Assembly: GCA_044226845.1 (NCBI GenBank)
Contig: JBGAGG010000005.1
Span: 186,001-250,000, forward strand
From: JAFDZO01 sp044226845
Lineage (GTDB): Bacteria; Bacteroidota; Ignavibacteria; Tepidaquicellales; Tepidaquicellaceae
Reading direction: 5' to 3'
Length of the DNA stretch: 64,000 nt
Every line of letters begins with the position of its first letter. The stretch's first letter is position 1. Below the pieces are notes generated by a model. That model had not been told where the DNA came from, searched no databases, and saw only the letters and a program-made list of their open reading frames with translations. A program made the position numbers and the translations under genes. Below, piece after piece: positions 25,428-34,268 of the stretch.

Positions 25428-26957
25428 ATGAAACAATCAAATTTAACAAAACGAACTCTATTTGTTTTTAGCATACTATTATGCGTAATTGCCTTTTCGT
25501 GCAAAAGCTCGAACTATACTGATGCTCAGCAAAATGATAAGGGAGCTGTATTAGATACAGTAGCTAATAGTGATATCAATGAATCTCAGGAAGATTTGAT
25601 GACAGTAGATTATAAACAGTTCTACGATGAACTAGCGCCTCACGGAGAATGGATTGAGGTAACAGCAGCGGATTTAAAATCTGAAGAACAGCCGACATCA
25701 GCCGGTGAAGATGATGAGTTGAATCAAATATTAAAAGATAGAAGTTCATCATTTCCTAAAGTAACTTTCGGTCAATTGTTCGGAGTAAGTGATGCGGTAG
25801 CAGCAGATGTTAATGTAGGCTCATTTTTTGTATGGAGACCTGACCCATCAATGGCAGTTTCTATTTCAGCAGGGGTTCCTGTTGTTGCAGGTGAACCTTC
25901 TGTAGTAGTAGATCCGCCTGTAGTTGTAACACCACCGGCAGTTGTTGTAGCCCCTATGTACAGACCTTACACAAATGGGCAATGGATTGCATCGGATGAA
26001 GGTTGGTATTTTAAAGCGCCCACACCACAGGAAGAAATAGTTCATCATTATGGCAGATGGGCTTACTCACCTTCAATGGGATATGTATGGGTTCCGGGTA
26101 GAGTACGCTCGCCAGCATGGGTAGACTGGAGAGAAGATGAAGATAATATTGCATGGACTCCTATTCCGCCTGATGTATATGTAGTGAACAATATAGTTCA
26201 GCCTGTGCCTGTATATGAAGACCGTTATGTTGTTATGGAGAAGAGATATTTTGTTGAGCCGGTGATTAGTCAATATGTATATGTTGATAAGATTAAGGTG
26301 AAGAAAATGAAACACCTTAAAGGTTTATATGTAAGAGATAGAGTGTTATATAATGGAGGTCCTGAATTTATTGAGATTGAAAGATACAGCGGAAAGCCCG
26401 TAACACAATACAAAGTTGTAACGATGAATAACGATTTTAAAAATACATGGATTGAAAATAATAACATTAATACATTTGCTCCGGTGTTTACCAAAGTAAA
26501 AGGAAGCAAGAACAGGAATACTGTTGTAAATCGACCGGAAAAATTCAATAAATTTGCAGAGGTATGGAACAGAGAAAATAATAATAAGAGCGCAGGAAAA
26601 GTTGAAGATATAGGAAAACAAAATAAGGCAAACGAGAAGTTTAATGATAAGTTTGAAAAACAGAATGAACAGAAACAACTGAAAGAAGATAAACAGAATG
26701 AAAAAAGAAAGAAAGTATTCGATGACAGTGATATGAAGACAGGAAAGAAAAAGAATCAGGAGAAGGTAGAAAAAAGAGAAAAGAATAATGACAACGGTGA
26801 TAAAGAAGTAAAGAAAGAAAAGCAACGTAAGGAAATAAAAGAGAAAAAAGATAAGCCAAAGAAAGAAAAGAAAGATTCGAAGTCATCAGGTGATAACAAA
26901 AAACAGAACGATAATCCGAAAGGAAATAAGCATGATAAACCCAAAAGGGACAAGTGA
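25428..26957 (+). CDS. DUF6600-like lipoprotein with long charged tail
   Basis: 509 residues. A lipoprotein signal with lipobox 'IAFSC' (Cys near residue 25). 'FYDELAPHGEWIEV' (about 65-78) and, after a Ser/Asp-rich insert and a Val/Pro-rich stretch ('VVVDPPVVVTPPAVVVAP'), 'YRPYTNGQWIASDEGWYF', 'HHYGRWAYSPSMGYVWVPG' and 'PAWVDWREDEDNIAWTPIPPD' match the Trp/Gly/Tyr-rich repeats of DUF6600 proteins. The last 140 residues are nearly all Lys, Glu, Asp and Asn, probably disordered. Envelope location is inferred; no biochemical function is known to me for the family. Confidence 0.75.
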   Translation: MKQSNLTKRTLFVFSILLCVIAFSCKSSNYTDAQQNDKGAVLDTVANSDINESQEDLMTVDYKQFYDELAPHGEWIEVTAADLKSEEQPTSAGEDDELNQILKDRSSSFPKVTFGQLFGVSDAVAADVNVGSFFVWRPDPSMAVSISAGVPVVAGEPSVVVDPPVVVTPPAVVVAPMYRPYTNGQWIASDEGWYFKAPTPQEEIVHHYGRWAYSPSMGYVWVPGRVRSPAWVDWREDEDNIAWTPIPPDVYVVNNIVQPVPVYEDRYVVMEKRYFVEPVISQYVYVDKIKVKKMKHLKGLYVRDRVLYNGGPEFIEIERYSGKPVTQYKVVTMNNDFKNTWIENNNINTFAPVFTKVKGSKNRNTVVNRPEKFNKFAEVWNRENNNKSAGKVEDIGKQNKANEKFNDKFEKQNEQKQLKEDKQNEKRKKVFDDSDMKTGKKKNQEKVEKREKNNDNGDKEVKKEKQRKEIKEKKDKPKKEKKDSKSSGDNKKQNDNPKGNKHDKPKRDK

Positions 26958-26981
26958 TAACAATTGAATCATGCAAAAGTG

Positions 26982-27007
26982 AGGAGAGATAACCAGATAT
27001 CTCTCCT
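26982..27007. terminator. Perfect 10-bp hairpin between convergent genes
   Basis: AGGAGAGATA (26982-26991) pairs with TATCTCTCCT (26998-27007), loop ACCAGA. It lies between the convergent lipoprotein and surE genes. Only short T-rich DNA follows on either strand; a bidirectional terminator is likely. Confidence 0.65.
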
Positions 27008-27028
27008 TACTTCTTAATTAAATTTATA

Positions 27029-27838
27029 TCACTTTTTTATTTTCCAATCCTGAAGTTCATTCAACATACTGTAATCAGTCAAATCATAGTGTATTGGTGT
27101 AATAGAAATATAATTTTCATTAATTGCCTTATGGTCTAAGTCATTTGTTTTATCGGATAGGACATGATCACCGACTAACCAGTAATAGGGGCGTTTATTG
27201 GGATCTAATCGTTCTTCGTAATAATCTTCCCAGTCAGATTTTCCCTGCTTAGTAAGCAATACACCTTTGATTTTACTTTCAGGAACAGCAGGAATATTTA
27301 CGTTAAGAAGAGTTCCTTTAGGCAACCCGTTCTTTAAAACCATCTTAGCAATCTTAGCGGCAAATTTTGCAGAGGGATTAAAATCCTTAAAAGAGAAACT
27401 TCCTAATGAAATAGCAATGGAAGGAATACCAAGTATTGTTGCTTCTGTTGCTGCGGAAACTGTACCCGAATAAATTATATTGATAGCAGTATTCGCGCCC
27501 TGGTTGATACCGGAAATACAGAGGTCGAATTTTCTGTCTTTGTATAAATTTCTTACGGCAAGCTTTACACTATCAGCCGGAGTTCCTTCAACCGCGTAGC
27601 CGAAGAATTTTTTATCTTTGATAATTTTTGTCGCACGTATTGCGCTTGATACTGTTATTGAATGTCCTGCGGCGCTTTGCTGCGTATGGGGAGCTGCAAC
27701 TAACACTTCGGCAAACTTACTTATCTCTTTTGCAAGTGTGTTTATTCCTAATGATTCAATACCGTCATCGTTGGAGATCAGTATTAGAGGTTTTTTATTC
27801 TTAGTTTTGCTTACATTTTTCTTAACTGCTTTTGCCAT
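27029..27838 (-). CDS. surE: 5'/3'-nucleotidase SurE
   Basis: 269 residues. After a short Lys-rich lead (about 15 residues) the metal-binding motif 'ILISNDDGIESLGI' appears, followed by 'VAAPHTQQSAAGHSIT', 'YAVEGTPADSVKLA' and 'SGINQGANTAINIIYSGTVSAA', all SurE hallmarks. Dephosphorylates nucleoside monophosphates, a stationary-phase survival protein. Last gene of the obg cluster; 4 nt separate it from the methyltransferase gene. Confidence 0.95.
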   Translation of the reverse strand: MAKAVKKNVSKTKNKKPLILISNDDGIESLGINTLAKEISKFAEVLVAAPHTQQSAAGHSITVSSAIRATKIIKDKKFFGYAVEGTPADSVKLAVRNLYKDRKFDLCISGINQGANTAINIIYSGTVSAATEATILGIPSIAISLGSFSFKDFNPSAKFAAKIAKMVLKNGLPKGTLLNVNIPAVPESKIKGVLLTKQGKSDWEDYYEERLDPNKRPYYWLVGDHVLSDKTNDLDHKAINENYISITPIHYDLTDYSMLNELQDWKIKK

Positions 27839-27842
27839 AATT

Positions 27843-28535
27843 TTATTTATCCTTTTTGAATATTGTTCTTTTTAATTTTTGTATGGAGTGGTTTAATTCT
27901 GTACCGATATTTCCTATTGAGTTAGAGATTTTATCAGTAGATGATATCTGCAAAGTACCTTCTTTATAAAAAATGCTGTCAGTATCATCGTGTACCAAAA
28001 GCTTGTAGTTATTTGTGATGAGCCAGTTTTCAATCTCGTTTTTATATGGATTAGAATATTTCCCCGCGCGAAGTTCTATATTGATAAGTTTAGGTCGGGA
28101 GACTAAATGCTTCAGTACGAACCACTCAGCTCCTTCGATATCGATGGAAAGTATTTCAATATCTCCGCTATCCATTGAGCTGAATAATTTTGCTTCAACT
28201 GTAAAACTGTCTTCCTTATTGAGTTTGTAGTTATCGTTTACTATGGCAGGACTTTCATTTATTCCCTCAAGAAATGTAGATGCCTGTGAGCGGTACAATG
28301 TTACAGTCTCTTCTTTATCCCAGACGGCAAAAGGAAAAACTTTGATATTCTTACCTTTGAAAAATGATTGAATCTTTTCAACACATATCGGGTCAGCTTC
28401 TACTAATATTGCTTGTATTCCTATATCAATAAATTCTTTAAGCTTAGATGTTTCCGGATAATATACACCGACTTCACAAACAACTTTTACATCAAGTTTT
28501 TCATTTTCATAGATTTCAAACAGCTTGTTCATCAC
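27843..28535 (-). CDS. FkbM-like SAM-dependent methyltransferase
   Basis: 230 residues. A Rossmann-type start 'VKVVCEVGVYYPETSKLKEF' gives a degenerate motif I, 'AILVEADPICVEKI' the acidic loop II, and 'GDIEILSIDIEGAEWFVLKHL' the FkbM signature (DIEG.E). 'INIELRAG' follows. The target molecule is unknown. Its start overlaps the end of obg by 20 nt, so it is co-translated with obg and surE. The central strands are somewhat divergent, so the catalytic status is uncertain. Confidence 0.75.
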   Translation of the reverse strand: MMNKLFEIYENEKLDVKVVCEVGVYYPETSKLKEFIDIGIQAILVEADPICVEKIQSFFKGKNIKVFPFAVWDKEETVTLYRSQASTFLEGINESPAIVNDNYKLNKEDSFTVEAKLFSSMDSGDIEILSIDIEGAEWFVLKHLVSRPKLINIELRAGKYSNPYKNEIENWLITNNYKLLVHDDTDSIFYKEGTLQISSTDKISNSIGNIGTELNHSIQKLKRTIFKKDK

Positions 28536-29541
28536 TCTCTTTTAATTCCTGAATTTTTGTCCATAGTAAATCTTTCAGCTTATCTAATCCTTCGCCGCTT
28601 ACAGATGATATTAAAATTTTTACCTCATCGGTTTTTATCTTCTGGATTTTCTTTTTCAGTTCATCAGATATTGCATCAATTTTTGTGAAGCAGATTATTC
28701 TTGGTTTCTTTATAAGTTCTTCCGAGTAATTCTCAAGCTCTTTTAATAAAGTCTTATACTCTTTTAAAAATTCTTTCTTAGTACTTGCTTCGATTAAATT
28801 TGTAGTATCAATTAAGAATAATAAAATCTTTGTACGTTCGATGTGCTTAAGAAACTGTATGCCAAGTCCTTTGCCGTCTGATGCTCCTTCGATTATACCT
28901 GGAATATCGGCGACAACAAATGATTCGTATTCTTTATAGCGGACGATTCCCAGATTCGGTATTAAAGTAGTGAATGGATAATCTGCAATCTTCGGCTTAG
29001 CAGCTGAAATTTTTGAAATCAAAGTTGATTTGCCTGCATTCGGAAATCCGACCAGCCCTACATCAGCAATAAGCTTTAACTCTATAATAACATTTGCTCC
29101 TTTGCCTTCTCTTCCTGTTTCAGAATATCGGGGAGCTTGTACGGTTGAGGTTTTAAAATGGTTGTTGCCTCTTCCTCCTCTTCCACCTTTCAAAACAATT
29201 TTTTCTTCGCCATCTATAGTAAGGTCAGCAAGGATTTCTCCCGTTGCTTCATCTTTTATAATGCTGCCGCAGGGGACTTGTATAATCACGTCTTCAGCAT
29301 CCTTACCTGTCTTCAGTCCGCCTTCACCGTGTTTTCCTCTTCCGGCTTTATAATGTCTTTTGTATGAGAAGTCAATTAAGGTAGAGAGCTGGGCATTTGC
29401 TTTGAAAATTATATCGCCGCCTCTTCCGCCGTCTCCGCCGTTTGGTCCGCCTTTAGGGACAAATTTCTCTCTGCGAAAACTGACAACTCCGTTGCCGCCG
29501 TCTCCCGACTTAATGAAAATTTTAGCGTGGTCTAAAAACAT
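28516..29541 (-). CDS. obg: Obg family GTPase
   Basis: 341 residues. The glycine-rich Obg fold fills the N-terminus ('MFLDHAKIFIKSGDGGNG', 'PKGGPNGGDGGRGGDIIF', 'GKHGEGGLKTGKDAEDV'). The GTPase domain has G1 'GFPNAGKST', G3 'DIPGIIEGASDGKGLG' and G4 'FTKID'. It acts in late 50S assembly and growth control. The downstream methyltransferase overlaps it. The protein ends soon after the G5 region, without the optional C-terminal OCT domain. Confidence 0.96.
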   Translation of the reverse strand: MFLDHAKIFIKSGDGGNGVVSFRREKFVPKGGPNGGDGGRGGDIIFKANAQLSTLIDFSYKRHYKAGRGKHGEGGLKTGKDAEDVIIQVPCGSIIKDEATGEILADLTIDGEEKIVLKGGRGGRGNNHFKTSTVQAPRYSETGREGKGANVIIELKLIADVGLVGFPNAGKSTLISKISAAKPKIADYPFTTLIPNLGIVRYKEYESFVVADIPGIIEGASDGKGLGIQFLKHIERTKILLFLIDTTNLIEASTKKEFLKEYKTLLKELENYSEELIKKPRIICFTKIDAISDELKKKIQKIKTDEVKILISSVSGEGLDKLKDLLWTKIQELKESDEQAV

Positions 29542-29553
29542 TGTTATCCTTTA

Positions 29554-30792
29554 TTATTTTTCCTTATTTGTAAAATGCTCCTGTAACGCATCTGTAAATT
29601 TTACTACCGGTTTGTGATAAATGTGTACTTTATTTTCGTTATATAAATCTTTCAAATGACTAGCTGCCTCTTTCCATGTATTCATTACAGCCAGTGTCCT
29701 GAAAGAATTTCTCATGGCAGTTTTACTGCCGGAATAAATTTTATCCCGGATTACAGTAAGTTCTTTTTCTGTAAATAATCTTTTAATCTGATACTGGTCA
29801 CCAGTTTCATTATCATGCGTTTCAGAAAATACTTCTTCATCCGCTTCTGTAATATTCTCCTGTTCCTGTTTTTCTTTGGCATCGCGTTCCTTAATTAAGT
29901 CATCGGAATATATATCAAACTTTGTATAATTTATTTCCTTTTTTGGAGTCTTTACTTCTTTTGTATTTTCCTTGTTAATTTCTTTCTTTGGAATTTCTAT
30001 CTCAATCTTTTTTTCTTCATGTCGTAATTCTTCCTTTATATTTTCCTGTGTAATAGTTATGGGCTCGAAAATTTCTTCTTTCTTGTTTTCTTTTTTCTCT
30101 GTCTTCTCTTCATGCTTTTCTTCGTGAACAGTATATTTATCAGTAAGTACTTTTATAATATCTTTATACGAAACTAAAGTGTTTTCTTTCAGATTAAGAA
30201 TCACATCAAATTTTTTCAGTAAATCATCGTATTCTTTATCTTCAAGAAAAATTTTTATAAATGAAAACGGAATTGATGACTCTAAGTTAATCTTGCTTTC
30301 ATCTTCATACTTCAGCTTAAAAATATTAACAAGAAAATTCTTTATCTTTACTCCGGAAATTTCATTGGTAAGCTTATTGTACAAAACCTCATTCGTATCT
30401 TTTAATAAAAGCTCGACTTTACTTCTTGAAACATACAAATGAGTTTCTTCATCAAGATAATTTAATATAGTATCCGGATAAAATTTGTAAAACGTAAATA
30501 CTCTCAGCTTATGTCTTATCTCGTTATCTGATTTCGATTCAATGCTTCCATAAACATAATTAAGTAAAGTCCACTTTGGTCTTAGCGTAAAATTGAATTG
30601 CAGCTTAACCCCTTTTTCAATAAGCTCATCGAGATACTCACTTTCAGTTATCTCCTGAGTTTCGTTAAAAATAAAATTTTTAATGAACGGAGAAAGCTCA
30701 CTCTTTGCAACAGTATTGCGCGATACCGGCGAGAGTAACCTTATCTTACTTTTTTCTGAATTTGTTTTTTCTTTTACAAGACTTTCAAACAT
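29554..30792 (-). CDS. Unknown protein with charged central linker, 412 aa
   Basis: No family recognised. Residues 1-230 look globular ('LSPVSRNTVAKSELSPFIKNFIFNE', 'FYPDTILNYLDEETHLYVSRSK'). Residues about 235-330 are a Lys/Glu-rich linker with 'HEEKTEKKENKKEE'. The last 80 residues are globular again ('LFTEKELTVIRDKIYSGSKTAMRNSF', 'NTWKEAASHLKDLY'). No signal peptide. It lies 12 nt before obg on the same strand, so it is probably co-transcribed with this ribosome-assembly gene. A scaffold or adaptor role is only a guess. Confidence 0.7.
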   Translation of the reverse strand: MFESLVKEKTNSEKSKIRLLSPVSRNTVAKSELSPFIKNFIFNETQEITESEYLDELIEKGVKLQFNFTLRPKWTLLNYVYGSIESKSDNEIRHKLRVFTFYKFYPDTILNYLDEETHLYVSRSKVELLLKDTNEVLYNKLTNEISGVKIKNFLVNIFKLKYEDESKINLESSIPFSFIKIFLEDKEYDDLLKKFDVILNLKENTLVSYKDIIKVLTDKYTVHEEKHEEKTEKKENKKEEIFEPITITQENIKEELRHEEKKIEIEIPKKEINKENTKEVKTPKKEINYTKFDIYSDDLIKERDAKEKQEQENITEADEEVFSETHDNETGDQYQIKRLFTEKELTVIRDKIYSGSKTAMRNSFRTLAVMNTWKEAASHLKDLYNENKVHIYHKPVVKFTDALQEHFTNKEK

Positions 30793-30840
30793 CTTTTTTA
30801 ATCTTATTCTTTGTGTTATTTAATATCAATATCTTTTAAT

Positions 30841-30864
30841 GAAAAAGCCCGCGAACGGGCTTAA
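30841..30864 (-). terminator. Terminator after sdhB
   Basis: Read on the minus strand: AAGCCCG, loop TTCG, CGGGCTT, then TTTC. A tight 7-bp stem with a stable UUCG-type tetraloop, just past the sdhB stop. Confidence 0.8.
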
Positions 30865-30891
30865 AATTTAAGTGCGTTACGAATGAAATAA

Positions 30892-31602
30892 TTACGCTTC
30901 CTTTGTAGAAATTCTTTTCTTCAATTGAGAAATATGCCAAGTTATATTAATCTCTTTCGGACATGCTTCTATACAATTAAATATTGTATGGCATCTCCAA
31001 ATTCCGTCCGGATTATCAATTATATCTAGTCTTTCGTCAGCAGCATCATCCCTCGTATCAAAAGCAAATCTATATGCTTTTAATAAAGCTGCAGGTCCTA
31101 AATAATTTTCGTTTGTCCACGTCGAAGGGCATGATGTTGTGCAGCATGCGCAAAGAATGCATTTTGCTGATTCAAAAAGCATTTCAGCGTCATCATTAGA
31201 TTGCAGTCTTTCACTGTTTGCCGGCGGCGGAGTTTTATTTATGAGATATGGCTTTATCACTTCATACTTCTGGAAGAAGCTCGACATATCTACTACTAAA
31301 TCTTTTATAATCGGCAGTGAAGGCAGCGGCTCAATTGTTATCGGTTTGTTTGTGTTCATATCTTTCAAAAGAAGTGAGCATGCAAGTCTGTTCTTACCGT
31401 TGATCTTCATTCCGTCGCTTCCGCAGATTCCGTGAGCGCATGAACGTCTGAATGTAAGCGTGCCATCGTGTTTCCATTTTATCTCGTGAAGAACATCGAG
31501 AAGTCTCCAATCTCCGCTTATGCCCTGAAGCTTGAAGTCCTGAAAATACGGCTGTGTATCTTTCTCAGGGTTATATCTCAAAATTTTTACTGTAATATCC
31601 AT
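30892..31602 (-). CDS. sdhB: Succinate dehydrogenase iron-sulfur subunit
   Basis: 236 residues. The [2Fe-2S] loop reads 'SCAHGICGSDG...RLAC', with Asp at the third ligand position as in E. coli SdhB. 'CILCACCTTSCPS' and 'CHTIFNCIEACPKEI' provide the [4Fe-4S] and [3Fe-4S] cysteines. It carries electrons from SdhA to the membrane subunit. It is separated from sdhA by an unrelated secreted-protein gene. No membrane anchor gene (sdhC/D) lies nearby in the window. Confidence 0.96.
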   Translation of the reverse strand: MDITVKILRYNPEKDTQPYFQDFKLQGISGDWRLLDVLHEIKWKHDGTLTFRRSCAHGICGSDGMKINGKNRLACSLLLKDMNTNKPITIEPLPSLPIIKDLVVDMSSFFQKYEVIKPYLINKTPPPANSERLQSNDDAEMLFESAKCILCACCTTSCPSTWTNENYLGPAALLKAYRFAFDTRDDAADERLDIIDNPDGIWRCHTIFNCIEACPKEINITWHISQLKKRISTKEA

Positions 31603-31650
31603 TGTATAATATATTAATGATAATTTTTTATTTCAATTGTTTACTTCTGC

Positions 31651-32418
31651 TTATCTTAACTTATAATCTTCTTTCAAAGTTTGTATAAATTTATCTTTAT
31701 CAGGGCAGGGATAAACTTTATCTATCAACTCGTATCCTTTATAAACTTGTCCCAGCGTAAAATAATCAGCTGTTATAGCTGCAAGTATAGTTTTCACGGA
31801 ACCTGCATCTGTATTAAATGTTTCGTCCCCCTCAGCTTCGCATTTATAATTACTGTCTAAAAATACCTGCAAATCATTTTGCCATTCATCAATCTGAGAA
31901 CGAACCAGGACAGGATAGTTTTTTGTAATTTCTTTGAACCTTCCGTTCTCTACTGTGTAAACTAATACCGGTGCTCTTGTTTCCGCAAAATTTGTGAACG
32001 CATATGCAAACATCATATTGTATGCAGTCAGTTCAGTCTTCTTATTTTTATCCAGATCTTCGAGTTCAAAATATGAATCGGCTAAAAATAAAGTGTCGGT
32101 TGTAATCAGCTTATCATTCTTTATCTTACACGCCTGAACGTATGTGCAGCAATGCGCGCCGCCCGTATAAACTGCAATCAGATAAGTTTTCGTTCCGTCA
32201 TTATTGAAATCAACTTCCTTTATATCACTTATTCTCTCTTCGAATTCACCTTTGAAAATCACATCATTTCCCTCTGTAACTCTCAAAGTAGTTGAATAAT
32301 TGGTGTCAATATGTATTGCCCTGAATCTGTACTTGCCAAGTTTTACATCAAGAGTATCTCTCTGCGCAAACGTTAAACTAAAGAACGATAAAAAAACTAA
32401 AATAAAACTTAGCTTCAT
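31651..32418 (-). CDS. Secreted protein of unknown function inside the sdh locus
   Basis: 255 residues with a signal peptide at 1-19 ('FFSLTFAQ'). 'IKEVDFNNDGTKTYLIAVYTGGAHCCTYVQACKI' (quoted here as its key parts: DFNNDG and TGGAHCC) looks like an FG-GAP or VCBS-type Ca-binding strand followed by a Cys-Cys motif seen in uncharacterised periplasmic proteins. 'ELEDLDKNKKTEL' is a second such loop. It lies between sdhA (33 nt) and sdhB (48 nt), all on the minus strand, so it must be transcribed with them. Four cysteines may form disulfides. No enzyme signature is visible. Confidence 0.65.
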   Translation of the reverse strand: MKLSFILVFLSFFSLTFAQRDTLDVKLGKYRFRAIHIDTNYSTTLRVTEGNDVIFKGEFEERISDIKEVDFNNDGTKTYLIAVYTGGAHCCTYVQACKIKNDKLITTDTLFLADSYFELEDLDKNKKTELTAYNMMFAYAFTNFAETRAPVLVYTVENGRFKEITKNYPVLVRSQIDEWQNDLQVFLDSNYKCEAEGDETFNTDAGSVKTILAAITADYFTLGQVYKGYELIDKVYPCPDKDKFIQTLKEDYKLR

Positions 32419-32451
32419 TTCTTGGGGTTAATGATTATTAATACTTTCTTT

Positions 32452-34212
32452 TTAGTATTTTCTTTCCATGGGTGTAAATCTTGTCAGAGTTACAGGTTTG
32501 TATTTCAAAATCGGTTCATCACCGTTTGGATTCTTGAAAGCAAATGTATGCTTCATCCAGTTAACATCGTCTCTCTTCGGGAAATCTTCTCTTGTATGAG
32601 CTCCGCGTGATTCCTGTCTTGCATAAGCGCTGTTAACTGTTGCTTCAGCTGTAACAATTAAGTTATCAAGTTCGATAGCTTCTATTAAATCCGTATTGAA
32701 TACTTTACCTTTATCCTGAATCGAAATATTCTTAGCTCTTGCTTTGATCTCTTTTACTTTCTCTACCATTTTTTTCAGGTCAGCTTCGTTTCTGAATACT
32801 CCGCAGTCAACCATCATTGTATCCTGCAATTCTGTTCTGAGCGTTACAACTTTTTCACTTCCTGATTTATTGAATATATCATTAATAATCTTTTTGGATT
32901 TTTCTGCTGCATCGGCTGGCATTGGAGCGTAATCGTTATTCTTTACAAATTCCGTTACTGCCTTTCCTGTTCTTCTTCCGAAAACAACTAAGTCCAGCAA
33001 TGAGTTTGTACCGAGTCTGTTTGCGCCGTGTACTGATACGCATGCGCATTCACCTGCTGCATAAAGACCTTTTACAATATCGCCTTTTTCATTTAACAAA
33101 ACTTCACCGTTTACATTTGTCGGAATTCCGCCCATAGCATAGTGTGCTGTAGGCTGAATAGGAATCGGTTCCTTTGTCGGCTCTACGCCTAAGTATGTTC
33201 TCGCAAAGCCTGTAATTTCCGGGAGCTTATCATCAATAACTTCTTTTCCTAAGTGAGATACATCAAGGTAAACGTAATCCGTTCCGTCGCTGCCTCTTAT
33301 TCCGCGACCTTCTCTTATCTCTGAAATAATTGCGCGGGATACCATGTCTCTTGGAGCTAAGTCCATAACTGTCGGAGCGTAGCGCGCCATGAATCTCTCA
33401 CCGTCTTTATTCTTTAATATACCGCCTTCACCTCTTGCAGCTTCGCTGACAAGAATTCCAAGCTTCCATAATCCTGTCGGATGGAACTGGAAAAATTCCA
33501 TATCTTCCAATGGCAGTCCGTTGTTATAGCATAATGCATAACCGTCTCCTGTACCAACATGAGCGTTAGAGGTAATTCTGAAAACTCTTCCGTAACCGCC
33601 TGTTGCAAAAATAACTGCTTTAGCATGGAAGGTATGAATTTCACTTGTAGCAATATCCATTGCAACTACGCCTTTACATACTCCGTCTTCGACAATTAAG
33701 TCTGTTACAAAATATTCTGAAAAGAAATTGACCTGGTTCTTTATGCATGTTTCATATAGAGTGTGGAGCATTACGTGGCCTGTTCTATCAGCAGAGTAAC
33801 ATGAGCGTTTTACAGCGACTCTCTTTCCGTTTGGTTCATTCGGGTCAACAGGTCTCGTGTGCCCGCCGAAAAATCTCTGAGCGATTTTACCGTCTTCGTT
33901 TCTTGAGAACGGCATACCCATGTGTTCAAGCTCCATGATAGCTCTGATAGCATCTTTGCACATTACTTCAATGCAGTCCTGGTCTCCGAGATAATCGCTT
34001 CCTTTAACTGTATCGTATGCATGGTTTTCCCATGAATCATCTTCCATATTTGCAAGCGCTGCGCAAACACCGCCCTGAGCTGTACCTGTATGCGAGCGGG
34101 GAGGAAATACTTTTGATAAAACTGCGCATGAATATTCTTTCGGAATTTCTACAGCTGCGCGAAGCCCCGCGCCGCCGGCGCCGATAATAACAACGTCAAA
34201 ATTTTGTACCAT
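32452..34212 (-). CDS. sdhA: Succinate dehydrogenase flavoprotein subunit
   Basis: 586 residues, the normal SdhA length. FAD-binding 'VVIIGAGGAGLRAAVE' at the N-terminus, the covalent-FAD loop 'RSHTGTAQGGVCAA' (His), 'FFGGHTRPVDP', the substrate block 'FQFHPTGLW', 'PTAHYAMGGIPTN' and 'GANRLGTNSLLDLVVFGRR'. Oxidises succinate to fumarate, or the reverse. Transcribed after the protease-TPR gene (56-nt gap) and before the unknown secreted gene and sdhB. Confidence 0.97.
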   Translation of the reverse strand: MVQNFDVVIIGAGGAGLRAAVEIPKEYSCAVLSKVFPPRSHTGTAQGGVCAALANMEDDSWENHAYDTVKGSDYLGDQDCIEVMCKDAIRAIMELEHMGMPFSRNEDGKIAQRFFGGHTRPVDPNEPNGKRVAVKRSCYSADRTGHVMLHTLYETCIKNQVNFFSEYFVTDLIVEDGVCKGVVAMDIATSEIHTFHAKAVIFATGGYGRVFRITSNAHVGTGDGYALCYNNGLPLEDMEFFQFHPTGLWKLGILVSEAARGEGGILKNKDGERFMARYAPTVMDLAPRDMVSRAIISEIREGRGIRGSDGTDYVYLDVSHLGKEVIDDKLPEITGFARTYLGVEPTKEPIPIQPTAHYAMGGIPTNVNGEVLLNEKGDIVKGLYAAGECACVSVHGANRLGTNSLLDLVVFGRRTGKAVTEFVKNNDYAPMPADAAEKSKKIINDIFNKSGSEKVVTLRTELQDTMMVDCGVFRNEADLKKMVEKVKEIKARAKNISIQDKGKVFNTDLIEAIELDNLIVTAEATVNSAYARQESRGAHTREDFPKRDDVNWMKHTFAFKNPNGDEPILKYKPVTLTRFTPMERKY

Positions 34213-34268
34213 GATTTTATAAAATTACCTTTGTAATTATTTTAAATTTTATTTGTATTTATTAAACT

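Noticed and set aside
26346..26825. A 159-codon frame opposite the DUF6600-like lipoprotein
   Set aside because: The product is Phe/Leu/Ile-rich because the sense strand is Lys/Glu/Asp-rich there, a typical shadow of a low-complexity region.
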